Shown in pieces: positions 55,810 to 64,000 of a DNA stretch of 64,000 nt (position 1 is its first letter; every line of letters begins with the position of its first letter). The notes under the pieces are model-generated. The model was not told the origin of the DNA and did not search any database. It saw only the letters and a list, made by a program, of their open reading frames with translations. Origin of the DNA: Acidobacteria bacterium OLB17 (lineage in GTDB: Bacteria > Acidobacteriota > Blastocatellia > Pyrinomonadales > Pyrinomonadaceae). Made by a program: the position numbers and the translations under genes. The stretch spans positions 1 to 64,000 of the forward strand of contig LLEU01000012.1 of assembly GCA_001567505.1 (NCBI GenBank). Reading direction: 5' to 3'.

Positions 55810-57671
55810 TCAACCATAGGCCTGCAAATACGCTGAGAAAAATCCCAAGCCTGGCCTTTCCGGCGTGCCGACGACTAAAACACGGTCAAGAAGTTTGTTG
55901 CCCTTTTCACAGGCTGTCTCAGGAAGCAACGCACAACCATGGCAAGCAGCAAAATTACAAGAACCGGGCCCTTGACCCGTACTTTCCAAACAAACAGGGT
56001 CTGACGAACACCAAAGCGCATTCTTGAGGGCTCTAATAATCACGTTCTCGAAGTTACCCCGTAGACCTTGGCGAACAAGGCCTCCCATAGTGCCTTCGGA
56101 GTCCCCTGACGCGGTATATATCAGAACGCCGGTCATCGGAAACCCGGGTTTCTCGATGTTGCAATACAGTCGCTCACGAAGACTGGAACTTCCGTAGCCA
56201 CAGTCAAAACTGAATTGATTAATCAAGAGATGCGCCAGCGTGTGCAACAGGACGAACTTGGGCGGGATATTCGCTTGAATATCGGTACCGCGGGACAGGG
56301 CCGCGCTATGATAATTCCGTGACAGCTTGCTCGTACGCTCGATAACGCCTTCATCTCTCTCCCACGCCGCCACTTTGTCGTCATCAAGCGTGAAAAAAAT
56401 CCCCTCTCCACTAACAGTTACAGCTGGGAGCCAGTCAATTTCCGAGTCCAGTTTTAATAGGTTTATCTTTTCCTTTTGATTTGGGTTGTCCTCAGGTTTT
56501 ACTCGCGAAAAACCAACGAATGCCCTGGTTTCGCGCAATTGGTCGGCCAGTGTGATGTTTGAGATATATTCCCGCACCGGAGACTGATAGTCCTCGGCCC
56601 TCATGATGCGCGTTGAAAGCGCGGATTCGGTATTGCCTCGTCCTTCGAGCAACGCGGAGAATTCGTCCTGGCGAAACTCTTCCTCACTTGTTGAATCGTG
56701 CTCGGCCAGCAGGTTTTCACCCTGTAGTTTTCGTCGGGCGAAGTCGACAAATTGCGCGGGGTCTAAATCTCTATCTTCCGCCATTATCCGGCAACGATAT
56801 TCGTCCAGTTCGCCGTCGACGGTCGCGCTTTTGATTTTGGCCCACAATCGCCCATCCTCTAGAACATTGATGACGTCCTTGGATGCATCCTCAGCCCAAA
56901 GCGGGAGATAGATGGAACTGACAATTATTGGAAAGAAGACGTTGGAACCACCCTTCTGCAAAACCGACAATTCAATGCCGCATTGGGTCGAGTCGTGTTT
57001 AACATTGCCTAGCCAAGGCCGCTGTCCTCCACAAACAATTCCCGCTCGACCTAAAGACCCATTCGCAAATGAGCCAGCCATACTTCGCCGCTTTTTGCAG
57101 CTGCACTCAATGAATAACCCGGCCAGACTGGCACTGCTTCCGGTCCCGAATCGGAGCTTACATTCGTCCGTGAAGGGAGAATCGCCGTGCACCCATTCCA
57201 GCCAAGGAAAATCTCTTATATGCCCTTTTTCGCAAGCGGCAACGAACCTAAGTGGAACAAGGAATCTCCGCTTAGTCTGAGCCACTGAGCTGCAGGAGGT
57301 ACCTTTCTCAAAGTCCCTTCCAGAACACCTCTGTTGCGAACCGTAGAGCGAAAGTTTCTCCATGCTGCCGCACCGTTGGCAGAAGTGCCACTCAGGAAAG
57401 CGAAGTGTTGGGATGGTGAACTTTGGATTGACAACGCCAGGTTTTGCTTCACGGAAATCCGGTGGCAATCGGAATTCTGAAACCCCAAGGCGCCGTTGTA
57501 ACCTAGCTCGGTAATGACAAACTCGGCCCGCTGGACATCCGATGACGGATAGACCCATGCATCCAGACCGCAGACGATAAGGGACTCCCCTTGGGGGAAG
57601 TCAATCATAGCTCCAACGCCCCAAGGTGAAACCAGCTGTGACTGTCTAATTGGCTTGTTTAGATAACTCAT
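55810..57671 (-). CDS. drmB: DISARM protein DrmB (DUF1998), frameshifted near the N-terminus
   Basis: About 620 residues when repaired. From ATG 57671 (overlapping the drmA stop as TAATG) the first frame reads NKPIRQSQLVSPWGVGAMID, the DrmB N-terminal signature, to VQRAEFVITE. The rest is in another frame: QRRLGVSEFRLPPDFREAKP, zinc-type cysteines (HFCQRCGS; CEKGHIRDFPWLEWVHG), and the DUF1998 core LLHTLAHLLINQFSFDCGYG with SSLRERLYC, finishing with CHGCALLPETACEKGNKLLD. One G missing at about 57504-57512 (GAGGCT to GAGCT) explains the break. DrmB forms the core complex with DrmA. Confidence 0.85.
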
Positions 57672-60600
57672 TAGGTGATAGTCGTTACGCTCGCGTCGTC
57701 CAAGCATTGCGGTTCCGGGTAGTTTTTAAGAGTTGTCGCTTGACAAGTACGGTCAACCGAACGCATCGAACTCGGTGTAGCGATTGCGCGGCCTCCCCAT
57801 TCTGGCAAAGGGAAGGAGCCAGCCGGATACATGAGCGGAGCAGAGGCATCGGGACTGCCGAAGCCCCCGTACTTAGACGGCATAATTCTCGACCAGTCAT
57901 CAAAGAACGCACGGGCTTCTGTTAGCACCTCATCGATTTCATCTGGGTCTATATCGCTTACCCGACTGCGCACGGTATCAAGAGCTTTATCTATTAACTC
58001 TTCCGCAGGGAACGGGTTGGGTGTTTCACTGTTCTGCTGAGTTCCCAGAATCCTTATCATCGCCACGAGAATCGCATGCAGGGCACGTTTGCGAACCGGT
58101 ATAGCCCACGGTGTAACACTTGTCGGCTCTACTTGTTTATAGAGCGTCCCGTGATAAGTGCTAAAGTGCTCGTAATGCGACCGGTCGCGCGGCTTTCCTG
58201 TGTTATAAATCGTCACGACTAATCCGGGAGCCCGTGGGTCACGTCCGACGCGACTGGTTGCTTGAATGTATTCCGAAGTCGTCTTCGGTTGTCCGATGAC
58301 GCACATCAGGCCAAGTCTTGGCACGTCTACGCCTACCGAAATCATATTTGTGGCAAGACAGATATCGACGGGATACACGTTTTCACCCGTACCGAATTTC
58401 CTCTCCAAGGACTGCAACGCCTCTGTTATCTCCGCGCTGTCGATACGACTTGTTAGCTCCAGATATTTGTTTATATAGCGCCTGCTTTCCCTTGCTATCT
58501 GCTTCTTATTCCAGACGGTCGTCTTCATGTACTCAGGAATATCCGCATGAATAAGTGTTGCGGCGTGCCCAAGTTCTCTCAAATTGTTGAAATAGCACAG
58601 TAGGGTGTAATATGGGTCGCGCAGAACCTCTTCGTCAACGTTAGCAACGAGTGCCGCCTGCAATAGCGCGGAAAAAACTCGAACCTGTGTTGTAACATGC
58701 GACGAAAGAGCAGACGCATGAACCCCAACATACGTCCGACCACTGACATTAAGGTCTTCCGTCGCGAAGAACGATTCTCCGGCCTTCAAGGCTTGAGGCG
58801 GGAACTGAAAGACCGGACGATTGAATAATGAGGTTACTTGGTCGACAGCCCGCCGAATGGTTGCAGTCGATGCAACTATCTTCGCAGGATACGTCATCCC
58901 ACCCACCCGCTGGACGCAGAATTCCTCAATGACGGTTTCGAACAGACCAACCATTGAACCTAAGGGCCCGGAGATTAGGTGAAGCTCATCTTGAACAATC
59001 AGTTCGGGTGGCGAGTGGTGGGTGCCGCCCTTCCCGAAGAGATTTTTAGTTTCGGGCTTCCAGACAATCATCGCGAACTTGTCGACTGTGCCGATAACCA
59101 GCGACGGTGTCTTTTCGTAAATGTCTTCATCGATGACGTATAGAGGTAGCGGGAACGACCGGGCGCTGAAGTCGCAAGCCGTGTCTGGACACACAAGATG
59201 AACCGAAGAGGGCGTGCCGTAGTTCAGATAGCCTTTGACTCCGGCATCGCGCGTAGGGCCCATTTGGGCGGAGCACCACGGACATCGCAATAAAACAAAG
59301 GGATTATTTTTCTCTTCGCCCTTAATGAGTTTGTTGAGCGATGAAACGGCATCGGAACGACTATTGGGCGTAAGCTCGCCACCAACCCAGAGGCCGATAG
59401 ATATGCGCTCTTCACCTAACCTGTCTGCATTCTCATTTCGGATTTTTTCACAAGCACATATCAGCGACGCGGCACGTTGAAATTGTTGCGCGGTAAGAAG
59501 GCGAAGCGTATACCGCATCAATACGACCACTCCAGCGTCATCACGGTTCCTCAATCTACGCAAAAAGATAGTTAAAGCGGTTAAGCCCAAGTAAGCTTCC
59601 GTTTTTCCGCCGCCCGTGGGGAACCAGATTAAATCCGCGATGTTCCTATCCTCATCCCCGGCGTCAGCAAGGCCCGCTATGTTCATAAGGATGAAACCTA
59701 ACTGAAACGGATACCACTTGCCCTTCCTCTCATCCGGATTGAGAATGTCCGGAAATGCTACCGGAGGTAGCGATGCGCTCGTTCCATTATTCTTTACCCA
59801 CTCGCGCAGGGGAAGGGCGAAGTGGAGCTGCTGAGAGAGCATGGCCCGATTCATCAATCGGAACGCGAGCATGGCGGAATCGTTTGTCGCCAAAACGTTC
59901 ACGCCTTTGGTCATTCGGGCAAGGCACTGGCGACAAGTTTCCAAGTGCATCTTCGCGGCACCTTGTAACGGCTCAGCAAGCTCAAGAGCCTCACGTTCCT
60001 GTTCATCAATCCATGCTGAATACTTCTCACATAGCCTGTTCAGTATCTCTAACTGCTTGGAATCGTGTGCCACATCGCTCAGAGCAAGCATCGACAATGA
60101 CAAGTCGGGTAGGATATTTGGAACGATAGGTTTTACGTCGTATGTCGGTAAGACTGCGGTCGATATCTCAGTAGCGCGCTCACCGGATTCCGTCCATTCC
60201 GCTGCACAACCGTGTCCTACCGCGAAGGTCTTTTTTTCCCGATATAAGAGCCTAAGTGCAAGCTCCTCATCGTCTAAGCTCTCTCCCCGCTTTTCTGGGT
60301 ATTCGATGAAGCATCGCTCGTCGTCTGGACTCGTAACCCTAAAACCGGATTGGAAGAAGCACTTTTCGGTGACGAATCTCTCACTTTGCGTCGAATGCTT
60401 GTTGATTAGGGATATCGTAATTAGGCGCCACTCGGCCTCTCCGACAACACGCTCCGGTCGACTCAGAATGAACAGTTCAAGCCCAGTCTCTTCGCCAGAT
60501 TCGGTCGACACCGGATAACGCAATGTTCTGGCACCTACGCCCCTGAGCTCTTCGGCTTCTATGTTCCGGCGGCCGGAAATCGCGCTACGGAGAAAGCGGC

Positions 60601-61039
60601 GTTTTTCTCGCCCGTCCTCTATGCTACTTTCCGTTCTGTACTTTCCAGCTTCTACGTCGACCACGAGGGCATTGGTTGAAATCTCTGCCAAAAAGCTGAC
60701 ACCCATGGCCGAAGGCTTAAAAGCGTTAGCTAGGCCTATCGCTTCCTCAGTTGTATCGTCGATTGAGAAGTCAACGTGGCCACAGGCTGTCTTTTGAGGT
60801 TCAGGTAGGGCGGTCGTATCAATACTGTCTTCGACTTGGGAGTCGTCCGGTGCTTCATCAGAATCCTCACGCTCAGATTCTTTGTTTGGTGTCTGACGCG
60901 GGAACAACACGCCTACACCATAGCGGACGGTAGGCGAATCATTCTCTAAAATCTCTTCCCCGTTCGCCTGCACCAAGGGCGGAATAGGGTCGGGCCCAAC
61001 CAGTTCTTTGCTAAGGAAGTCAATTATTTGGTCTCTCAT
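57671..61039 (-). CDS. drmA: DISARM helicase DrmA
   Basis: A protein of about 1122 residues of the DrmA helicase family. Walker A LIWFPTGGGKTEAYLGLTAL is near residue 477, a zinc ribbon (CPWCSAQM ... CPDTACDF) is inserted near 585-625, motif II is QDELHLISGPLG near 685, and motif VI QATSRVGRDPRAPGLVVTIY near 960, preceded by SVGVDVPRLGLMCVIGQPKT. The N-terminal ~450 residues are the DrmA-specific region. It starts at ATG 61039 (a GTG precedes it) 22 bp after the NERD-helicase gene and overlaps drmB. With DrmB it senses and threads incoming phage DNA. Confidence 0.9.
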   Translation of the reverse strand: MRDQIIDFLSKELVGPDPIPPLVQANGEEILENDSPTVRYGVGVLFPRQTPNKESEREDSDEAPDDSQVEDSIDTTALPEPQKTACGHVDFSIDDTTEEAIGLANAFKPSAMGVSFLAEISTNALVVDVEAGKYRTESSIEDGREKRRFLRSAISGRRNIEAEELRGVGARTLRYPVSTESGEETGLELFILSRPERVVGEAEWRLITISLINKHSTQSERFVTEKCFFQSGFRVTSPDDERCFIEYPEKRGESLDDEELALRLLYREKKTFAVGHGCAAEWTESGERATEISTAVLPTYDVKPIVPNILPDLSLSMLALSDVAHDSKQLEILNRLCEKYSAWIDEQEREALELAEPLQGAAKMHLETCRQCLARMTKGVNVLATNDSAMLAFRLMNRAMLSQQLHFALPLREWVKNNGTSASLPPVAFPDILNPDERKGKWYPFQLGFILMNIAGLADAGDEDRNIADLIWFPTGGGKTEAYLGLTALTIFLRRLRNRDDAGVVVLMRYTLRLLTAQQFQRAASLICACEKIRNENADRLGEERISIGLWVGGELTPNSRSDAVSSLNKLIKGEEKNNPFVLLRCPWCSAQMGPTRDAGVKGYLNYGTPSSVHLVCPDTACDFSARSFPLPLYVIDEDIYEKTPSLVIGTVDKFAMIVWKPETKNLFGKGGTHHSPPELIVQDELHLISGPLGSMVGLFETVIEEFCVQRVGGMTYPAKIVASTATIRRAVDQVTSLFNRPVFQFPPQALKAGESFFATEDLNVSGRTYVGVHASALSSHVTTQVRVFSALLQAALVANVDEEVLRDPYYTLLCYFNNLRELGHAATLIHADIPEYMKTTVWNKKQIARESRRYINKYLELTSRIDSAEITEALQSLERKFGTGENVYPVDICLATNMISVGVDVPRLGLMCVIGQPKTTSEYIQATSRVGRDPRAPGLVVTIYNTGKPRDRSHYEHFSTYHGTLYKQVEPTSVTPWAIPVRKRALHAILVAMIRILGTQQNSETPNPFPAEELIDKALDTVRSRVSDIDPDEIDEVLTEARAFFDDWSRIMPSKYGGFGSPDASAPLMYPAGSFPLPEWGGRAIATPSSMRSVDRTCQATTLKNYPEPQCLDDASVTTIT

Positions 61040-61060
61040 CACGAACGGATAAATATTTTG

Positions 61061-62839
61061 TTATGACCGGCTGGTGCTAAGCCTTGTGCTAACCAGCGAT
61101 TGGTATTGTTCCCGCAACATCTCAGGAATAACCATATAAAGGCGTTGTCTCGCCCGTGACATGCCTACGTATAGGAGCGAACGGGCCGATTCGCCGGAAA
61201 GGTCGTCAAAGTCTGTCAAGATGATAATCGAATTTTCAAGTCCCTTAAACGAGTGGATTGTGGCAAATGTTAAAACGTCTTTTGGCGGACGAGTGAAGAA
61301 TGAGTCTGACACCGCTTCAATCTCTAGGTTCGTCGTTTCATTCAATCGAACCAGGCACCCTTTCTCGGCCGCCTTGCACGATAATATGGTGATGTTTTGC
61401 AGCGAAATGCCGTCCCCGACTAACCGAGTGAGCAAGTTGTTCAGCCGCCGAGCTTGGTCTTCAGCGTCGGAGTAGAATTGATAGTCAACTGGTAGACCGT
61501 CCATTGTGGTCAGGTGGAAAGGCGGTTTCTCAAAGCCCGATAGAACAGATGTCTCTTCACCGATATTACGAGTATTTCGACAATTGCGGGTTAACTTGCA
61601 CAGGGTGAAATGTGGAGACCTCCGAGAGAGTTCGTCCAGCATTTCGTCTTTTGAACCAGAAGAGTAAATGGCCTGACGATTGAAGTCTGCAAACATCGCC
61701 CATTGCCCGCCGTTTAATCCGCCCCGCAGTATTTCGTCAAAGAAGTCTAGATTATCTGCCGTAATCAAGTCCTGAGCCTCATCGATTATCAAAGTATCGA
61801 AGGGTTGGAAGTCCGGATTATCTCGCACGGCCATCGAACCATAACAGGGAAATAGTTCGTCGTAAAGAACTTCATTTGAGACTCCAGCTTGGCAACTCGC
61901 GAACTCCTCATTCCATGCCGATGACACGACGGCATCCCGGATGAACTGATGCAGATTACCAGCAAAACCAACGGAATCAGCCAACGCAGCTCTGATTTGT
62001 TTACCTAACAACTTGTTAAAGCAAAAAATGCCCACCCTCTTTCCATCCGCAGCCATTCTCCGGGCGAACTCTAGTGCAATCATCGTCTTGCCCGTGCCCG
62101 CACCGCCCTCAAAAAGACAACGGGCGTTTTGCTCCAAGGAATCTAACCGCTCATATTGTTCTTCGGTTAGTGACAACAGCTCTTGCTCGGCATCCTGAAG
62201 TTCGACCGACGGCGGCGGAATGATTTCGAAGTTTCCGCGAAGTAAACAGACAAGGTCAGTAACGTCCTTTTCAGTGGGTCTGCTTTCAGTCGCATTATAC
62301 CATTGGGTTGTAGAAACTTGACGATGCGCTCCGCGGGAGAGCCGTAGAATATATTCCGAAATTGGCCGCTTCCGGTCTCTTAAGTCATATACTTCCCAAC
62401 GTTCGAACTCTGGGTCACTCGCCGTGAACTCAATATCGGGAAACATCACACCATAGCGATAGACGAGATTATATAAACGGTTTTGGGAACCAAGACGCGC
62501 TCGAACAGCCTCTAGAAGACTAAACATCCCCTCTCTTGCCTGCGAAAAAGGACTAACCGCCTTACTACTCTTCTCTCCGTGTCGGTTGGTGAATGTCCAG
62601 ACGCCGTCCTCACGTTGAACCCGTCCGCCTTTCACCTCCAAACAGAAAACACCATGACCGGGAGCCAACACGACAAAGTCAATCTCACCAAACTGGCGCT
62701 TGATATGTCGTGAGAGTCCAAGGGAGTGAAGGACAACATACTCCGCAGCGTGCGGGTCATGCTTAAAGAAATCAAATACTTTTCGTTCTGCCCGACTCCT
62801 GATGTCCGAAGAGACATAGGGGGGAATCATGCGTGCCAT
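61061..62839 (-). CDS. NERD nuclease domain / UvrD-type helicase inside the DISARM operon
   Basis: A 592-residue fusion. The NERD (PD-(D/E)xK) domain has QFGEIDFVVLAPGHGVFCLE followed by VKGG, giving the D...ExK active site near residues 53-70. The SF1 helicase part has Walker A FEGGAGTGKTMIALEFARRM near 245, motif II TLIIDEAQDLITADNL near 352, motif V ATIHSFKGLENSIIILTDF near 530 and motif VI LLYVGMSRARQRLYMVIP. Both activities look intact. It is not part of the canonical DISARM set yet sits between the drmE-like gene (gap of 2 bp) and drmA. It may supply the nuclease function otherwise given by DrmC. Confidence 0.9.
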   Translation of the reverse strand: MARMIPPYVSSDIRSRAERKVFDFFKHDPHAAEYVVLHSLGLSRHIKRQFGEIDFVVLAPGHGVFCLEVKGGRVQREDGVWTFTNRHGEKSSKAVSPFSQAREGMFSLLEAVRARLGSQNRLYNLVYRYGVMFPDIEFTASDPEFERWEVYDLRDRKRPISEYILRLSRGAHRQVSTTQWYNATESRPTEKDVTDLVCLLRGNFEIIPPPSVELQDAEQELLSLTEEQYERLDSLEQNARCLFEGGAGTGKTMIALEFARRMAADGKRVGIFCFNKLLGKQIRAALADSVGFAGNLHQFIRDAVVSSAWNEEFASCQAGVSNEVLYDELFPCYGSMAVRDNPDFQPFDTLIIDEAQDLITADNLDFFDEILRGGLNGGQWAMFADFNRQAIYSSGSKDEMLDELSRRSPHFTLCKLTRNCRNTRNIGEETSVLSGFEKPPFHLTTMDGLPVDYQFYSDAEDQARRLNNLLTRLVGDGISLQNITILSCKAAEKGCLVRLNETTNLEIEAVSDSFFTRPPKDVLTFATIHSFKGLENSIIILTDFDDLSGESARSLLYVGMSRARQRLYMVIPEMLREQYQSLVSTRLSTSRS

Positions 62840-62842
62840 TGA

Positions 62843-64000
62843 TTACCTCTCTCGCAGGAGTCGATTAACCTTGTGTCCTGCAACTTGCGACACCGCACTG
62901 TCGATGCTTTCTACACAAACGATGAAGACATTCCCAAGCCCCGTGACCTTAATAACACCGTCCGTTTCAGACAAGTCCTGCAAATCACCCTTTATCCGTT
63001 TATCGAGTAGCCGGGCCACCTGTTTTGAGGCCTGTATGTGAGCCCCTCTAACTTGGCTGACGGCTTGTACGACAGTTTCACAGGTTTCCATCAGTTCATC
63101 GTCTCCAGCGGCCTCCGCAATCGCGAGTATGTCAGTGTCGTCCCCTGGAGCAATCTGATTATCATCCTGCAACCAGTTTTTAATAGTGAGCTCATTGCGG
63201 TCACATCCAAATCCACTCAAAACGGCCTTGACTCTCGAAAGCGACCTCCCGTTCTTTTCAAACACTGTCGTAAGAGCGGAGCGCCATCGTGTAGCAATTT
63301 CTCTCAGCTGCGCATTTCCACTCCGTTCGAGCCCCAAGTCAGCCAGTTCTCGGATAATATTCCGCGACGAACTTTCACGGAACAAGAGGAAATCACCGAT
63401 GGAGATATCCTTAATTTTCCGTTGTGGAAGTTTGTCAGCCTTCGCTCCCGCCGACATGAGTTCATTGATGACTGGAACTGAGTGCCGCTCAGTGAGAAAT
63501 GCGTAACCACCTTGATTAAACATCACACAGCGTGCGTTGACCTTGTTTGCAGAGGCTTCGTCGTCCAGGCCCCTGAGAATCCTCAGCCTCTTAAGTTCAT
63601 GAAGTCTTATTTCAAAATCTTCGAGTGCGTTTTGTTGGGGGCTCTCTTCGGCAGAACGACCATCGCTCGCGACCGCCGATTGTCGCTTCCCGAAAACCGA
63701 AGGATTTCGAAAATCTTCACTGTCGAAGGAACCGAAGAACTTCCTCTTTGTCGAACTCGTCCATTCCTTTTCGTGTGTGTAATTGAGCACAACAACGCGT
63801 GAACCAAGCGACTTGTCGAAGACACGCAGCATTTGGTTCCCCCTTAAATAGCCACACAGCAGGACGCAGTCATACTCATCGCTTCCTTTGAATGTGCTAC
63901 TTTTTTCGAAAACGACGGAGCTTCTCGGAAATTTTTGGGCAATGGTATCCCGCTCCATCTCGAAGTCCGACTTGTTAAGCACAACACAGATACTTTTGTT
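62843..64000 (-). CDS. drmE: DrmE-like DISARM protein, C-terminal part (cut by window end)
   Basis: The frame is open through the right edge; the first internal start is GTG at 63982 but codons upstream continue a beta-strand (SICVVLNKSDFE), so the N-terminus is outside. The visible ~385 residues have no enzymatic motif. They include YDCVLLCGYLRGNQMLRVFD, VVVLNYTHEKEW, QRKIKDISIGDFLLFRESSS and a helical C-terminus. Position at the head of drmA-drmB-drmMII and the KDI.IGDFLLFRE segment suggest DrmE, the class 2 DISARM protein of unknown function. This is partly inference from context. Confidence 0.6.
   Translation of the reverse strand, partial: NKSICVVLNKSDFEMERDTIAQKFPRSSVVFEKSSTFKGSDEYDCVLLCGYLRGNQMLRVFDKSLGSRVVVLNYTHEKEWTSSTKRKFFGSFDSEDFRNPSVFGKRQSAVASDGRSAEESPQQNALEDFEIRLHELKRLRILRGLDDEASANKVNARCVMFNQGGYAFLTERHSVPVINELMSAGAKADKLPQRKIKDISIGDFLLFRESSSRNIIRELADLGLERSGNAQLREIATRWRSALTTVFEKNGRSLSRVKAVLSGFGCDRNELTIKNWLQDDNQIAPGDDTDILAIAEAAGDDELMETCETVVQAVSQVRGAHIQASKQVARLLDKRIKGDLQDLSETDGVIKVTGLGNVFIVCVESIDSAVSQVAGHKVNRLLRER

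Larger units (their letters stand above)
51608..64000. mobile_element. tRNA-Leu-associated integrated element carrying a defence operon (left part)
   Basis: From the tRNA 3' end onward GC falls, codon use becomes less biased, and genes are an excisionase-like HTH, primase-like and RepA-like proteins, and a DISARM-type operon. A tRNA 3' end is the usual attL. No integrase and no second copy of the tRNA end are seen before 64000, so the element continues beyond the window. Confidence 0.75.

Noticed and set aside
51608-64000. CRISPR array or prophage structural genes in the element
   Set aside because: No regularly spaced repeats and no capsid, portal, terminase or tail genes are visible.

Overview
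The window reads as about 51.5 kb of bacterial core chromosome followed by about 12.5 kb of an integrated element. Gene content, moderately high GC, lipoproteins with Asn/Ala-rich linkers, a combined M61/M48/site-2 peptidase repertoire and many weak or non-ATG starts suggest an Acidobacteriota-like organism, plausibly Blastocatellia/Pyrinomonadaceae. That placement is inference; no 16S gene is present.

Core layout. 1-3.8 kb: start of a YpfJ-type zinc peptidase, an HU protein, a site-2 protease, an amphipathic LEA-like protein, YacG and small membrane proteins. 4.0-12 kb: a TetR-controlled tripartite RND efflux operon (regulator, adaptor, pump, TolC) ending in a quinone oxidoreductase, with a palindromic operator just before the regulator. 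12.4-16.5 kb: an M48 protease divergent from a phoU / DUF47 / Pit phosphate cluster. 16.7-23 kb: nadA, two tandem exonuclease III genes, YbaN, aldehyde dehydrogenase, an Lrp regulator and an EamA exporter. 23-31.9 kb (minus strand): an AlaRS-like gene without its aminoacylation domain, transketolase, FGGY kinase, Mpo1-like protein, dihydrofolate reductase, DUF2071 and SelB. 32-47 kb (mostly minus strand): a GAF/sigma-54 activator, TPR lipoprotein, HIT protein, MurA, DinB-like protein, a propeller-like lipoprotein, an M61 peptidase, an MFS transporter, a large PDZ/7TM/GAF/PAS histidine kinase and an outer-membrane barrel. 47.2-51.6 kb: tRNA-Ser, two membrane-associated small proteins, LepA, an SRAP protein, a small zinc protein and tRNA-Leu(CAA).

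Element. Directly after tRNA-Leu the base composition drops and a palindrome-rich non-coding stretch is followed by an excisionase-like HTH gene, a zinc-finger/TOPRIM primase-like gene and a RepA-type ATPase on the plus strand. Converging on them from the minus strand is a phage-defence operon that I read as a variant class 2 DISARM: drmE-like gene (cut by the window end), a NERD-nuclease/UvrD-helicase gene, drmA, drmB and a C5 cytosine methyltransferase (drmMII). The phospholipase-D gene drmC is not in the visible part, and the NERD-helicase occupies an operon slot that the canonical system does not have.

Quality caveat. At least eleven single-base indels split conserved reading frames (quinone oxidoreductase, pit twice, AlaRS-like gene twice, propeller lipoprotein, MFS twice, small zinc protein, primase, drmB), and one base appears to be missing from the tRNA-Ser acceptor stem. 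Restoring one base repairs each. This looks like residual sequencing or assembly error rather than mass pseudogenisation, so the break in drmB should not be taken as biological without verification.
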